NCBI GenBank assembly: GCA_965250105.1
Contig: OZ252290.1
Coordinates: forward strand, 868,001 to 932,000
Reading direction: 5' to 3'
Origin: JBCBSK01 sp965250105
GTDB lineage: Bacteria > Pseudomonadota > Alphaproteobacteria > Rhizobiales > Tepidamorphaceae
Length of the DNA: 64,000 nt
A program made the position numbers and the translations under genes. Of this stretch, positions 1-8,546 are shown in pieces (the stretch's first letter is position 1; every line of letters begins with the position of its first letter). Below the pieces are notes generated by a model, which worked only from the letters and a program-made list of their open reading frames with translations, had not been told where the DNA came from and did no database searches.

Positions 1-735
1 GCCGACCAGCGCCTGGACCTTGTCCATCATCGCCGCCTCGATCGCCAAGCGTCGCTCGTCGATGGCTTCGGGCAGGGCGGCGGTCTCGTCGCCGGTGCCG
101 TCGGCGAGAAGCTGGCCGGTCTCGTCGATCACCGAGACGCGACCCGGACGCAGGCCGTCGACGGCCGACGCGACAAGGTGGCGAATGGCGCGGATCTCGC
201 CCTGGTCGAGGACGCCGCGGGTATCGACGACGATCGAGGCGGAGGGGTCGCGCTGGTCGCGCTGGAACAGTTCGCGTTCGGGGATGACGAGATGGACGCG
301 CGCCGCAGATACCCGGTTGATCGAGCGGATGGTGCGCGCCAGTTCGCCTTCGAGCGCGCGCAGATGGTTGATGTTCTGAACGAAGCTCGTCGTGCCGAAA
401 GCGGACGAATTGTCGAAGATCTCGTAGCCGACGCCGCCGCCCGACGGCAGGCCGGCCTCGGCCAGATCCATGCGCAGGCGCAGAACCTCGTCGCCCGGCA
501 CCAGGATCACCGCGCCGTCCTGGCGCAATTCGTAGCGCGTGCCGCGCGCGTCGAGCTCGCCGATGATGGCGGACGAATCCTCGAAGGTGAGATCGGTATA
601 GAGCGGGGCGAATTGCGGCTGCGACAGGCGGAAGACGAGGAAGGCGAAGAAGGCGAACATGACCAGCGCCACCGCGCCCATCGCGGCAAGGCGGCCCGGT
701 CCGAGCGCCTTAACGAAATCTGTCAATCCCTGCAC
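1..735 (-). CDS. fliF: Flagellar MS-ring protein FliF (N-terminal part, cut by window edge)
   Basis: Reading the minus strand from a GTG at 735 gives 245 codons in one frame to the window edge. The protein forms the MS ring in the inner membrane, the base of the flagellar motor and housing of the export gate. A single hydrophobic segment lies at about residues 13-34, followed by the periplasmic YscJ/FliF-type domain with the family blocks LYTDLTFEDSSAIIGEL and RVHLVIPERELF. The family is usually about 530-570 residues, so less than half is present. The start is a GTG preceded by a GGCAGGG stretch; a TTG three codons later is an alternative. The only ATG-started frame here is a short shadow. 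The gene lies downstream of sciP on the same strand, with a CtrA-like site in the gap. Family assignment is firm; the exact start is less so. Confidence 0.9.
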   Translation of the reverse strand, partial: MQGLTDFVKALGPGRLAAMGAVALVMFAFFAFLVFRLSQPQFAPLYTDLTFEDSSAIIGELDARGTRYELRQDGAVILVPGDEVLRLRMDLAEAGLPSGGGVGYEIFDNSSAFGTTSFVQNINHLRALEGELARTIRSINRVSAARVHLVIPERELFQRDQRDPSASIVVDTRGVLDQGEIRAIRHLVASAVDGLRPGRVSVIDETGQLLADGTGDETAALPEAIDERRLAIEAAMMDKVQALVG

Positions 736-825
736 GGTTCCAAAGCCCTGCCTGTTTCGACGGCGAAGTGGCACAATGTGGCCTTGGTTTCGCCCCAACC
801 CGGCAGATTTTTCCTACCGCTACCG

Positions 826-840
826 TAAACAACGGGTTAA
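826..840 (-). promoter_or_regulatory. Putative CtrA-binding half-site pair upstream of fliF
   Basis: On the minus strand the bases read TTAA, seven bases, TTTA. This is one base off the CtrA consensus TTAA-N7-TTAA. It lies about 90 bases upstream of the fliF start, where early flagellar genes of alphaproteobacteria are commonly controlled by CtrA. It is a motif match only. Confidence 0.45.
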
Positions 841-943
841 CGGACGCGCGCAAATCGCGCTTCGCGTCGCATTTTGCAACAGATCGGGCATAGAAAAGCG
901 CCGGCCTCGCGACCGGCGCCCGATCACCCGGCGGTTTGCCGGC

Positions 944-1216
944 TTAGCGGTATTGCTGGATACGCGTGGTGCGCAGGCCCGCGAGCCCATGCGCATCGAT
1001 CGAGCGCTGCCAGGCGAGAAACTCCTCGACCGTGAGGCGGTAGCGCTGACAGGCTTCGTCGAGGCTGAGCAGTCCGCCGCGCACGGCCGCGACCACTTCC
1101 GCCTTGCGCCGGATGACCCAGCGCCGTGTGTTCCCCGGGGGCAGATCCGCAAGCGTCAACGGACTGCCGTCCGGGCCGATGACATAACGCGTCTTCGGCC
1201 GAGGGTGCTCGGTCAT
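944..1216 (-). CDS. sciP: CtrA inhibitor SciP (DUF1153 protein)
   Basis: This 90-residue protein is nearly the textbook SciP sequence: RYVIGPDGSPLTLADLPP, then RRKAEVVAAVRGGLLSLDEA, then a helix-turn-helix ending in LAGLRTTRIQQYR. In Caulobacter, SciP binds the response regulator CtrA and blocks its recruitment of RNA polymerase, restricting the expression of flagellar and other CtrA-dependent genes to part of the cell cycle. I start it at the ATG giving MTEHPRPKTRY, as in the family; an in-frame extension of nine residues is unlikely. The gene lies directly upstream of fliF on the same strand and has its own CtrA-like site upstream, which fits the known feedback loop in which CtrA drives sciP. 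Confidence 0.92.
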   Translation of the reverse strand: MTEHPRPKTRYVIGPDGSPLTLADLPPGNTRRWVIRRKAEVVAAVRGGLLSLDEACQRYRLTVEEFLAWQRSIDAHGLAGLRTTRIQQYR

Positions 1217-1273
1217 GTTACTCTCACTACTTACGCGAACCAAACACGTTGAGGGAAGCGTAAGCAGGCTGGC

Positions 1274-1288
1274 TTAAGAATTGCCTAA
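1274..1288 (-). promoter_or_regulatory. Putative CtrA-binding half-site pair upstream of sciP
   Basis: The minus strand reads TTAG, seven bases, TTAA, one base off the CtrA consensus, 58-72 bases before the sciP start. A weaker TTAA-N7-AAAA lies at 1308-1322 on the plus strand. CtrA activation of sciP is known in Caulobacter; binding here is inferred. Confidence 0.45.
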
Positions 1289-1351
1289 GCCGATGGTCGC
1301 AATGCCGTTAACGGACTGAAAACCAAGGAATGCCGACGAGAACAGACCGCT

Positions 1352-3457
1352 TTACTGGCGTGCCTGGGCATCGAGATCGGCGAATGTCCGGCCCTCCTCG
1401 GCGAGCCGCCGGACCAGCGGCGACACCGACCAGGCCGACGGATCGGCTGCCGCGAGAGCGTCGAGCCTGTCGGCGACGGCCGCGAGCCCCATCGTGTCGG
1501 CCTGGTGCATCGGTCCGCCCTTGTGGCGCGGAAAGCCATAGCCGTGGATCTTCACGACATCGATGTCGACCGGCGCCAGCGCGATCCCCTCGTCGAGGAT
1601 CTTGGCCCCTTCATTGATCATGGCGAGCAGCAGCCGCTCCATGATCTGATCGGCGGTGAAGCCGCGCGGCGTGATGCCGCGCGCCGCGCGCTCCGCCTCG
1701 ATCACCGCCAGGACGTCCGGGTCGGCCACGGGTTTGCGCGGACCGTCGGGATAGGCGAACCAGCCCTTGCCGTTCTTCTGGCCGAACCGGCCGCCTTCGC
1801 ACAGAAGGTCGGCGATCCGCACATAGCGCGCCTTGGGATCGCGGGTCGCGGCCTTCGCCTTCCGGTTGGCCCAGGAAATGTCGAGCCCGGCGAGATCCTG
1901 CACCGCATACATGCCCATGGCGAAGCCGTAGCCGCGCATGGCGCCGTCGATCTCCGAGGGCGTCGCGCCCTCTTCAAGCAGGATATCGCCATGCAGCCTG
2001 TAGGCCGACAGGATGCGGTTGCCGATGAACCCGTCGCAGATGCCGGCGCGCACCGCCGTCTTGCCGAGCCGCCTGGCCAGCGCGAAGCCGGTCGCCACGA
2101 CATCGGGCGCGGTCTTGTCGGCGACGACGATTTCGAGAAGCTTCATGATGTGGGCCGGCGAGAAGAAATGCAGGCCGATGACGTCGGCGGGCCGTTTGGT
2201 CGCCGACGCGATGGCATCGACGTCGAGATAGGAGGTGTTGGTCGCCAGCACCGCGCCCTGCCGGGCCACCTTGTCGAGCGCCTCGAACACCTGACGCTTG
2301 ACCGCGATATCCTCGAACACGGCCTCGATGACGAGATCGGCATCGGCGAGCGCGTCATAGTCGACCGATCCCGAGAACCGTCCGCGCGTGGCCTCGACAT
2401 CGTCGAGCTTGCCGCGTTCGGCCATGCCATCGAGCAGGCCATGGACGCGTGACTTGCCGGTTTCGAGCGCGGCCGCGTCACGTTCCAGCATGGTAACCTG
2501 AAGGCCGGATGCGAGAAGGGCCGTGGCGATGCCGGCGCCCATCGTGCCGCCACCGATCACACCGGCGGTCTCGATCCGGCGCGGCGCGATGTCCTTCAGG
2601 CCGGAGATCTTGGCCACCGCGCGCTCGCCGAAGAAGACATAGCGCAGCGCCTTGGCCTGATCGGACCCACGCAGATCGGCGAAGATCGCCCGCTCCGCCC
2701 TGAGCCCTTCCGCGAATTTGGTTTTCGTCGCCTGTTCGACGGCATCGAGCGCGCGCAAGGGGCTGATCTGGCCGCGCGTCTTCTTCTTCAGCATGTCCGC
2801 CTGGCGGGTGAAGAAATCGGCGTCCGGCGCCGGCGGGCAATCGCGCGCCGACAGGCGCGGCACGGGAAACCCGATCTTGCCGCGCGCGAAGTCGACGGCG
2901 GCCCGCAGCAGGTCGTCGGGATCGGCGAGGTCATCGGCGATCGACAGTTCCTCGGCGCGCCCGGCCGAGATCGGCCGGCCCGAGGTGATCATCTCGGTCG
3001 CCGTCGCGACATCGGTGAGACGCGGCAGGCGCTGAGTGCCGCCGGCACCGGGAATGATGCCGAGCGAGACTTCGGGCAGACCGACTTTGGCGGTCGCGGC
3101 CAGCAGGCGGTAATGGCAGCCGAGCGCCAGTTCGAACCCGCCGCCCAGCGCCGTCCCGTGCACCGCCGCGATGACCGGCTTGTCGAGTGCCTCGATCCGG
3201 TCGATGACGTCGGGCAGATGCGGTTCGAGCAGGGGCTTGCCGAATTCGCGCACATCGGCGCCGGCCATGAAGGTGCGCCCGGCGCAGGCGATGACGGCGG
3301 CCTCGATGCGGTCGTCGGCCGCGATCCGCTCGGCCGCCGCCGCGAGGCCCGCCCGCACCGACTGCGAACTGGCATTGACCGGCGGGTTGTCGATGGTGAC
3401 GACGGCGACCGCGCCGTCCATCGACAGCGATACTTCGGGGGAGAGTTGATCTGTCAT
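1352..3457 (-). CDS. Bifunctional enoyl-CoA hydratase / 3-hydroxyacyl-CoA dehydrogenase (FadB/FadJ-like)
   Basis: A 701-residue beta-oxidation enzyme. Residues 1-190 form a crotonase domain: oxyanion-hole AGRTFMAGADV and HGTALGGGFEL, with the two acid residues expected for hydratase at Glu109 and Glu129. From about residue 297 there is an NAD-binding Rossmann domain (GGGTMG at 302-307) and the hydroxyacyl-CoA dehydrogenase region with the active-site block LHFFSPAHIMKLLEIV, followed by two C-terminal HAD domains. It would hydrate enoyl-CoA and oxidise the 3-hydroxyacyl-CoA. Next to livFGMHK and near paa genes, a role in aromatic or dicarboxylic acyl-CoA breakdown (a PaaF plus PaaH function) is plausible, but general beta-oxidation is equally possible. 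It is separated from livF by 230 bases that contain a repeat. Confidence 0.9.
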   Translation of the reverse strand: MTDQLSPEVSLSMDGAVAVVTIDNPPVNASSQSVRAGLAAAAERIAADDRIEAAVIACAGRTFMAGADVREFGKPLLEPHLPDVIDRIEALDKPVIAAVHGTALGGGFELALGCHYRLLAATAKVGLPEVSLGIIPGAGGTQRLPRLTDVATATEMITSGRPISAGRAEELSIADDLADPDDLLRAAVDFARGKIGFPVPRLSARDCPPAPDADFFTRQADMLKKKTRGQISPLRALDAVEQATKTKFAEGLRAERAIFADLRGSDQAKALRYVFFGERAVAKISGLKDIAPRRIETAGVIGGGTMGAGIATALLASGLQVTMLERDAAALETGKSRVHGLLDGMAERGKLDDVEATRGRFSGSVDYDALADADLVIEAVFEDIAVKRQVFEALDKVARQGAVLATNTSYLDVDAIASATKRPADVIGLHFFSPAHIMKLLEIVVADKTAPDVVATGFALARRLGKTAVRAGICDGFIGNRILSAYRLHGDILLEEGATPSEIDGAMRGYGFAMGMYAVQDLAGLDISWANRKAKAATRDPKARYVRIADLLCEGGRFGQKNGKGWFAYPDGPRKPVADPDVLAVIEAERAARGITPRGFTADQIMERLLLAMINEGAKILDEGIALAPVDIDVVKIHGYGFPRHKGGPMHQADTMGLAAVADRLDALAAADPSAWSVSPLVRRLAEEGRTFADLDAQARQ

Positions 3458-3555
3458 GACGCTGGTCTTGTCACAAGAAGGCGCGGCGGATCAATGGGCG
3501 GACGAGGCTTGCAGCCATGTCGTGCCCCCTCTCCGGTCAGTGTGAGAGACATCCG

Positions 3556-3665
3556 ACCCTCACCCCATCCCTCTCCCGCCAGCGGGAAGGGGAGGTACCA
3601 GCGGCGAGCGCCCGAAAAGCCCGCTCCCCGAGGAGATAGGAACACGCATGTTCTTGGGTGAGGGT
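3556..3665. repeat. Palindromic intergenic repeat (family A)
   Basis: A 110-base element bounded by a perfect 10-base inverted repeat (ACCCTCACCC at 3556-3565, GGGTGAGGGT at 3656-3665), with an internal hairpin CTCTCCCGCCAGCGGGAAGGGGAG. The internal hairpin recurs in inverted form at 7236-7283. It sits in the 230-base gap between livF and the FadB-like gene and may act as a transcript attenuator. Confidence 0.75.
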
Positions 3666-3688
3666 GGCTCAATCAAATAGCGAAAGCC

Positions 3689-4390
3689 TCACATCCCGAG
3701 ATAGGCCTCGCGCACCTTGGGGTCTTCCAGCAGGGCCGCGCCGGGCCCTTCGGTGGCCACCGATCCGGTTTCCAGCACATAGCCGCGATCGGCGATCGAC
3801 AGCGCCGCATAGGCGTTCTGCTCGACGAGAAACACCGTGACGCCTTCGGCCTTGAGACCCGAGATCACGCCCATGATCTGGTCGACGAGGATTGGCGCGA
3901 GACCCATGGACGGCTCGTCCAGGAGCATCAGCCGCGGCTTGGCCATCAGCGCCCGGCCGATCGCGAGCATCTGCTGCTGGCCGCCGGACAGGCCGCCGGC
4001 CTGAAGGCCGCGCTTTTCCTTTAGCACGGGGAAGAGATCATAGACCCGCGCCATGTCGTCGGGCACGGTCTTGTCCTTGCGCAGATAAGCACCGAGCCTG
4101 AGATTGTCCTCGACCGTCAGCGGCGCGAAGACCTGCCGGCCTTCCGGCACCTGCGCGATACCCATGCCGACGCGGGCATGCGGGCTTGCCTTCGTGATGT
4201 CGCGGTCGCCGAAGCGGATCGTCCCGCCGGTCGCGGGCTGGACGCCGGAAATGGTGCGCAGGAGCGTCGTCTTGCCGGCGCCATTGCCACCGACGAGCGC
4301 CACGATCTCGCCCTCGGCGATCGACACCGACACCGATTTGAGCGCCTGGATGCGCCCATAGTGGCTCGACAGGCCGTCAACCGTGAGCAC
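3689..4390 (-). CDS. livF: Liv-type ABC transporter ATP-binding protein LivF
   Basis: ATPase subunit of a branched-chain/aromatic acid uptake ABC transporter. Walker A is GGNGAGKTT, the signature is LSGGQQQ and Walker B is LMLLDEPS. The best start is a GTG at 4390 (VLTVDGLSSHYG, 233 residues): it has AGGAGA six bases upstream and overlaps the end of livG by 14 bases, typical of translational coupling; the longer open frame inside livG is not used. It works with LivG on the cytoplasmic side of LivHM. With paa genes nearby, the substrate may be phenylacetate or another aromatic acid rather than leucine (inference). Confidence 0.93.
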   Translation of the reverse strand: MLTVDGLSSHYGRIQALKSVSVSIAEGEIVALVGGNGAGKTTLLRTISGVQPATGGTIRFGDRDITKASPHARVGMGIAQVPEGRQVFAPLTVEDNLRLGAYLRKDKTVPDDMARVYDLFPVLKEKRGLQAGGLSGGQQQMLAIGRALMAKPRLMLLDEPSMGLAPILVDQIMGVISGLKAEGVTVFLVEQNAYAALSIADRGYVLETGSVATEGPGAALLEDPKVREAYLGM

Positions 4391-5165
4391 GGGCGATCTC
4401 CTGTTGTCCGTGCTGGCCGAGATAGGCCGCAATCACCGCGGGGTTATCGCGGACATCCTCGGCCGTGCCTTCCGCCAGGACCTCGCCATGGTCGAGCACG
4501 AGGATGCGGTCGGAAATCTTCATGACGAGCTTCATGTCGTGCTCGACCAGCAATACGGTGATCCCGTCGCGCTTTACGTCCACGATGAGGGCGTCGATCT
4601 CCTCGGTCTCGACCGGATTGCAGCCGGCCGCCGGCTCGTCGAGCAGCAGGAGCTTCGGATCGGTGGCCAGCGCGCGGGCGATTTCGAGCCGTTTCAGCGC
4701 GCCATAGGGCATGTTGCCGGCCTGGGTGTCGGCATAGTCGGCGAGCCCCACGCGCCGCAACAGCGCCAGCGCCCGGTCGCGGGTCTCGGCGTTCTGCCGC
4801 CGGGTCGCCGGCAGATGCAGGAGGTTTGACAGAAAGCCGCGATGTTCGCGCAGATGCCGGCCGACCATGACGTTTTCGAGCGCCGTCATGCGGAAGAAGA
4901 TCTGCAGGTTCTGGAAGGTGCGCGACAGGCCGAGGCCGGCCAGCCGGTGCGGCGCGAGCCCTGTCACCGGCCTGCCGTCGAAGGTGACGGTTCCCATGCC
5001 CGGCGTGTAGAGCCCGGAGATCATGTTGAACAGCGTGGTCTTGCCGGCGCCGTTCGGCCCGATGATCGAGAAGATCACGCCCGCCGGCACCTCGAAGGAC
5101 ACATTGTCGACCGCGCGCACGCCGCCGAAGGCGATGCCCAGCCCCTCGACCTGCAACAAGGTCAT
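4377..5165 (-). CDS. livG: Liv-type ABC transporter ATP-binding protein LivG
   Basis: Second ATPase of the uptake system, 262 residues, starting MTLLQVEGLGIAFGGVRAV. Walker A is GPNGAGKTT, the signature region is the degenerate PYGALKRLEIARAL usual for LivG, and Walker B is LLLLDEPAAG. The ATG overlaps the livM stop codon (ATGA), and its 3' end overlaps livF, so the genes form a tightly coupled operon sbp-livH-livM-livG-livF on the minus strand. The protein hydrolyses ATP to drive import through LivHM. Confidence 0.93.
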   Translation of the reverse strand: MTLLQVEGLGIAFGGVRAVDNVSFEVPAGVIFSIIGPNGAGKTTLFNMISGLYTPGMGTVTFDGRPVTGLAPHRLAGLGLSRTFQNLQIFFRMTALENVMVGRHLREHRGFLSNLLHLPATRRQNAETRDRALALLRRVGLADYADTQAGNMPYGALKRLEIARALATDPKLLLLDEPAAGCNPVETEEIDALIVDVKRDGITVLLVEHDMKLVMKISDRILVLDHGEVLAEGTAEDVRDNPAVIAAYLGQHGQQEIARAHG

Positions 5166-6178
5166 GAAGACGACGCCTCCTTCGGATCGACCGGACGCGC
5201 CGCCGAGTCGGTCTCGCGCCGCGGCGCGGCTTTCGCGAAGCGGGCGCGGATCAGATTGACGAGGCTCGGCACGATGCCCTGACGCAGGAAGATCATGAAG
5301 GCCATCATCAGGAAGCCGAGCATCATGAACTTGTATTCGTCGAAGACGGTCAGAAGCTGCGGCAGCGTGATCAGAAGCGCCGCTCCGACGATCGAGCCGA
5401 AGACCGATCCCATGCCGCCCAACACGACCATCATGACGAGTTCGATGGAATGCAGGAAATCGGCGAGAACCGGCGTGATGGTCGGCCCCATGAAGGCGTG
5501 ATAGCTGCCGGCCAGCGCCGCCAACACCGCCGACAGGACGAACACCTTGAGCTTTTCGCGGGCGATGTCGATGCCGTTGACCTGGGCGGCGACCTCGCTG
5601 TCATGCACCGCCCGAAGCGCCCGGCCGGTCGGGCTGTCGACGAGATTGAGCGCGAGCCAGCAGACGATGACCAGCGTGACGCCCGAGATCCAGTACCAGG
5701 TGTCGGAGCCGCGAATGCGTTCGCCGAAGAGTTCGAGCCTCGGCACCGCCATGCCGTCCGGCCCGCCGGTCAATTGCGCCTCATTGGTGAGGACCATGGC
5801 GATCAGAATGCCCATGCCGAGGGTCGCGACCGCGAGATAATGGCCCTTGAGCCGGAGGATCGGCCGGCCGACGAAAAAGGCGATCACGCCGGCGAGGACG
5901 AGCCCGATGACCAGCGCCACGAGGGACGGGATGCCGAAATGCGCCGGCAGCACCGCCACCGCATAGGCGCCGATGCCGTAGAAGCCGGCATGGCCCAGGC
6001 TGACCTGGCCGGCATAGCCCATCAGGAGATTGAGCCCGACCACCGCGATGGCCGAGATCCAGACCAGCGCGAAGATGCGGAAATAGAAGTTCGACGGGAA
6101 GAAATAGGGCGCGATCGCGATGACCGCGATCAGGACCAGAAGGCCGCCGACATGGGGCGAGAGAAGGACGCGCGCCAT
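5162..6178 (-). CDS. livM: Liv-type ABC transporter permease LivM
   Basis: Inner-membrane permease of 338 residues starting MARVLLSPHVGGLLVLIAV. It has about eight to ten hydrophobic helices and the LivM blocks GYAGQVSLGHAGFYGIGAY and GGMGSVFGSIVGA. The start is the ATG overlapping the livH stop codon (TGATG); the open frame continues upstream through livH in another reading frame, but that extension has no membrane-protein character. It pairs with LivH to form the translocation pore. Confidence 0.93.
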   Translation of the reverse strand: MARVLLSPHVGGLLVLIAVIAIAPYFFPSNFYFRIFALVWISAIAVVGLNLLMGYAGQVSLGHAGFYGIGAYAVAVLPAHFGIPSLVALVIGLVLAGVIAFFVGRPILRLKGHYLAVATLGMGILIAMVLTNEAQLTGGPDGMAVPRLELFGERIRGSDTWYWISGVTLVIVCWLALNLVDSPTGRALRAVHDSEVAAQVNGIDIAREKLKVFVLSAVLAALAGSYHAFMGPTITPVLADFLHSIELVMMVVLGGMGSVFGSIVGAALLITLPQLLTVFDEYKFMMLGFLMMAFMIFLRQGIVPSLVNLIRARFAKAAPRRETDSAARPVDPKEASSS

Positions 6179-7050
6179 CAGACCCGCTCCACCTTGGCCT
6201 TGCCGAACAGCCCGCCGGGAAAGACGAACAGGACGGCGAGAATGACGATGAAGGCCGTCGCATCCTTGTATTCGGAACTCAGATAGCCGGCCGAGAAGGC
6301 TTCCAGCAGGCCAACCAGCAGACCGCCGATGATGGCGCCGACCGGATTGCCCATGCCGCCGAGCATGGCGGCGGCGAAACCCTTCAGCGCCAGCATGGTG
6401 CCGACCTGGAAGCTCGTCAGCGTGATCGGCGTGACGACGATGCCGGCGAGCGCGCCGATGGCGGCCGACACCGCGAAGCTCGCCATCATGATCTGGCCGG
6501 TGTTGATGCCGACCAGCTTGGCCGCCAGCCGGTTGTTCGAAGTCGCCAGAATGGCCTTGCCGTAAAGCGTGCGGCTGAAGAACAGAAACAGCGCCACGAC
6601 GATGACGAAGGCGGTGCCGAGCACCCACAGGCTCTGCGGCAGGAGGGTGGCGCCCAGGACATTGATCGGCGTGTCGCCGGAAAAGGACGGCAAGGTGTGG
6701 AACTGCCGGTCGAAGCCGACCTGCGCCGCGCCGCGCAGGAAGATCGAGGCGCCGATGGTGATGATGATCAGCGTCACGGCGGAAGCGCCGCGCGCCGGCT
6801 CGATGGCGAGCTTGTTCAGCCCGATGCCGACGATCATGGCCACCAGGATGGCGAGCAAAGCGGCAAAGGGCAGCGGCACGCCGGCGGCATAGGCGAAGAC
6901 GGTGACCATGCCGCCGAGCATGACGAACTCGCCTTGCGCGAAATTCACCACGTCAGACGCGTTGTAGATGATGGTGAAGCCGAGCGCGACCAGCGCATAG
7001 ACCGCGCCGACCGTCAGCCCCGAAAAGGCGAATTGCAGAAACTCGGCCAT
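6178..7050 (-). CDS. livH: Liv-type ABC transporter permease LivH
   Basis: Inner-membrane permease of 290 residues. MAEFLQFAFSGLTVGAVYAL is followed by the conserved IIYNASDVVNFAQGEFVMLG segment, the signature region of LivH. A TTG at 7074 would add eight residues; I prefer the ATG because family members start at this point, although no strong ribosome site is seen for either. The gap of 250 bases to the binding-protein gene upstream contains two intergenic repeat units, so livHMGF may be expressed at a different level from the binding protein. Confidence 0.9.
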   Translation of the reverse strand: MAEFLQFAFSGLTVGAVYALVALGFTIIYNASDVVNFAQGEFVMLGGMVTVFAYAAGVPLPFAALLAILVAMIVGIGLNKLAIEPARGASAVTLIIITIGASIFLRGAAQVGFDRQFHTLPSFSGDTPINVLGATLLPQSLWVLGTAFVIVVALFLFFSRTLYGKAILATSNNRLAAKLVGINTGQIMMASFAVSAAIGALAGIVVTPITLTSFQVGTMLALKGFAAAMLGGMGNPVGAIIGGLLVGLLEAFSAGYLSSEYKDATAFIVILAVLFVFPGGLFGKAKVERV

Positions 7051-7105
7051 GCCCGCGGTCGTCTCTTTCGTCAACCGGTCCCCGGCGTCACCGGCTTCGC
7101 GCCGA

Positions 7106-7221
7106 CCTCATGGTGAGGACGGCTGAGCCCTTTGGGCAAAGCCGCGTCTCGAACCATGTGACGCAACGAGGACCAAACCGTTCATCCTTCGAGACGCGCT
7201 GTCGCGCTCCTCAGGATGAGG
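7106..7221. repeat. Palindromic intergenic repeat (family B)
   Basis: Contains CCTCATGGTGAGG and CGCGTCTCGAACCATG, then CATCCTTCGAGACGCGCTG ... CTCAGGATGAGG, each arm able to fold back. The second arm matches the unit at 36025-36086. Such elements are dispersed in Hyphomicrobiales genomes. It lies between the binding-protein gene and livH. Confidence 0.75.
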
Positions 7222-7235
7222 AAGATACCAATCGT

Positions 7236-7283
7236 CTCCCCTTCCCCCCTCCCGCTGGCGGGAGAGGGAGGGGGTGAGGGGGA
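7236..7283. repeat. Palindromic intergenic repeat (family A, partial)
   Basis: CTCCCGCTGGCGGGAGAGGGAGGGGGTGAGGG is the reverse-oriented core of the element at 3556-3665. It lies immediately downstream of the binding-protein stop codon and could serve as a hairpin that stabilises that mRNA segment. Confidence 0.7.
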
Positions 7284-7300
7284 AAAGCCCGAGCGGCCCC

Positions 7301-8458
7301 TTACTCGACCAGGACCCAATCGCCATTGCGGATTTCGAGCATCCGGAAGGCGGTCAGGTCGAGGCCCATGTGATCGTCCGGCGACATGTTGACGACGCCG
7401 GCGGTGCCCATGAAGCCCTGGGTCGCCTCGATCTCGTCGCGGATCGCCGACGGGTCGGAGGTGTCGTCGACCCGGTTAAGCGCCTCGACCAGGATCATCA
7501 GCCCGTCATAGGCGTGTCCACCGAAGGTCGACACGGGCTCGCCGGTGACCTCCTCATAGGTCGTCTTGTAGTCGACGACGACCGGCTTCTGCGGATCGTC
7601 GTCGGGCAGCGCCTCGGCGACGAGCAGCGCGGATGCCGGCAGGCGCACGCCTTCGGCCGCATCGCCGGCCAGATCGATGAAGCTCTTCGAGGCCACGCCA
7701 TGGCTCTGATAGAGCGGCACGTCGAAACCAAGCTGGGCGAAGTTGCGCGTCACGATGGCCGGTCCCTGGCCGAAGCCAGCATTGACGACCGCCTCGAGGC
7801 CTTCGGCGTTCTTGACGTTGGTGAGCTGCGGGGTCATGTCGGAATCCTGCGGCCCGTAGGTCTCGTCGGCGACGATCTCGATGCCCCAATCGGGCGCCAC
7901 GTCGATGCATTGCGCGCGCATCGACTTGCCGAAGCCGCCGGTGCCGGAAATCATGCCGACATTGCTGATGCCGCGCTTCTGGAGATCCTCGAAGATCTTC
8001 TCGCAGGCCATGCGGTCGGTATGCGGTGTCTTGAAGACATAGGGCTTCACGGGATCGATGATGACCACCGCGCCGCCGAGCGAGATGAACGGGATCTCGT
8101 AATCCTCGAAGATCGGCACCATGGCCATGGTCGTGCCGGTGGTCGAGCCGCCGACCATGGCGACGATCTCGTCTTCCTCGATCAGGCGGGTGGCGAAGGT
8201 GGTCGACTTCGACGCGTCACCGGAATCGTCATAGACGATCAGGTTGAGCATCTCGCCATTGATGCCGCCGGCCTCGTTGATCATGTCGACATACATCTTC
8301 AGCGTCTTGTCGGCGGGATCGCCGAGAAAGGACGCCGGGCCGGTGGTGGCCAGGACGGCGCCGATATTGATCTCGGCCTCGGCCGGCGTGGCCAGCGCCA
8401 CCGCGCCGAGCGCGACGGCGGCGACCGTCGACATCATGAATTTCCTGAACTGCGTCAT
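7301..8458 (-). CDS. ABC transporter periplasmic substrate-binding protein (LivK / aromatic acid type)
   Basis: Type I periplasmic binding protein of 385 residues. A Sec signal peptide covers about residues 1-28 (basic MTQFRKF, hydrophobic core, cleavage near ATPAEA). The mature part has the Peripla_BP_6 fold: INIGAVLATTGPASFLGDP, AMVGGSTTGTTMAMVPI and the hinge region FGGHAYDGLMILVEAL. I start it at the second ATG (MTQ) because GGGAGGA lies six bases before it; the ATG two codons earlier is too close to that site. It captures the ligand for LivHMGF. The nearby paa genes suggest an aromatic acid, but no ligand can be read from the sequence. Confidence 0.9.
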   Translation of the reverse strand: MTQFRKFMMSTVAAVALGAVALATPAEAEINIGAVLATTGPASFLGDPADKTLKMYVDMINEAGGINGEMLNLIVYDDSGDASKSTTFATRLIEEDEIVAMVGGSTTGTTMAMVPIFEDYEIPFISLGGAVVIIDPVKPYVFKTPHTDRMACEKIFEDLQKRGISNVGMISGTGGFGKSMRAQCIDVAPDWGIEIVADETYGPQDSDMTPQLTNVKNAEGLEAVVNAGFGQGPAIVTRNFAQLGFDVPLYQSHGVASKSFIDLAGDAAEGVRLPASALLVAEALPDDDPQKPVVVDYKTTYEEVTGEPVSTFGGHAYDGLMILVEALNRVDDTSDPSAIRDEIEATQGFMGTAGVVNMSPDDHMGLDLTAFRMLEIRNGDWVLVE

Positions 8459-8546
8459 GCTCATTCCTCCCTCAAGGAAGCGCCCGGCATTGCCCGGTGC
8501 GCGCGATGGATCATTCGGATCGTTGTCCCCGCCGATCGGTCGAAGT

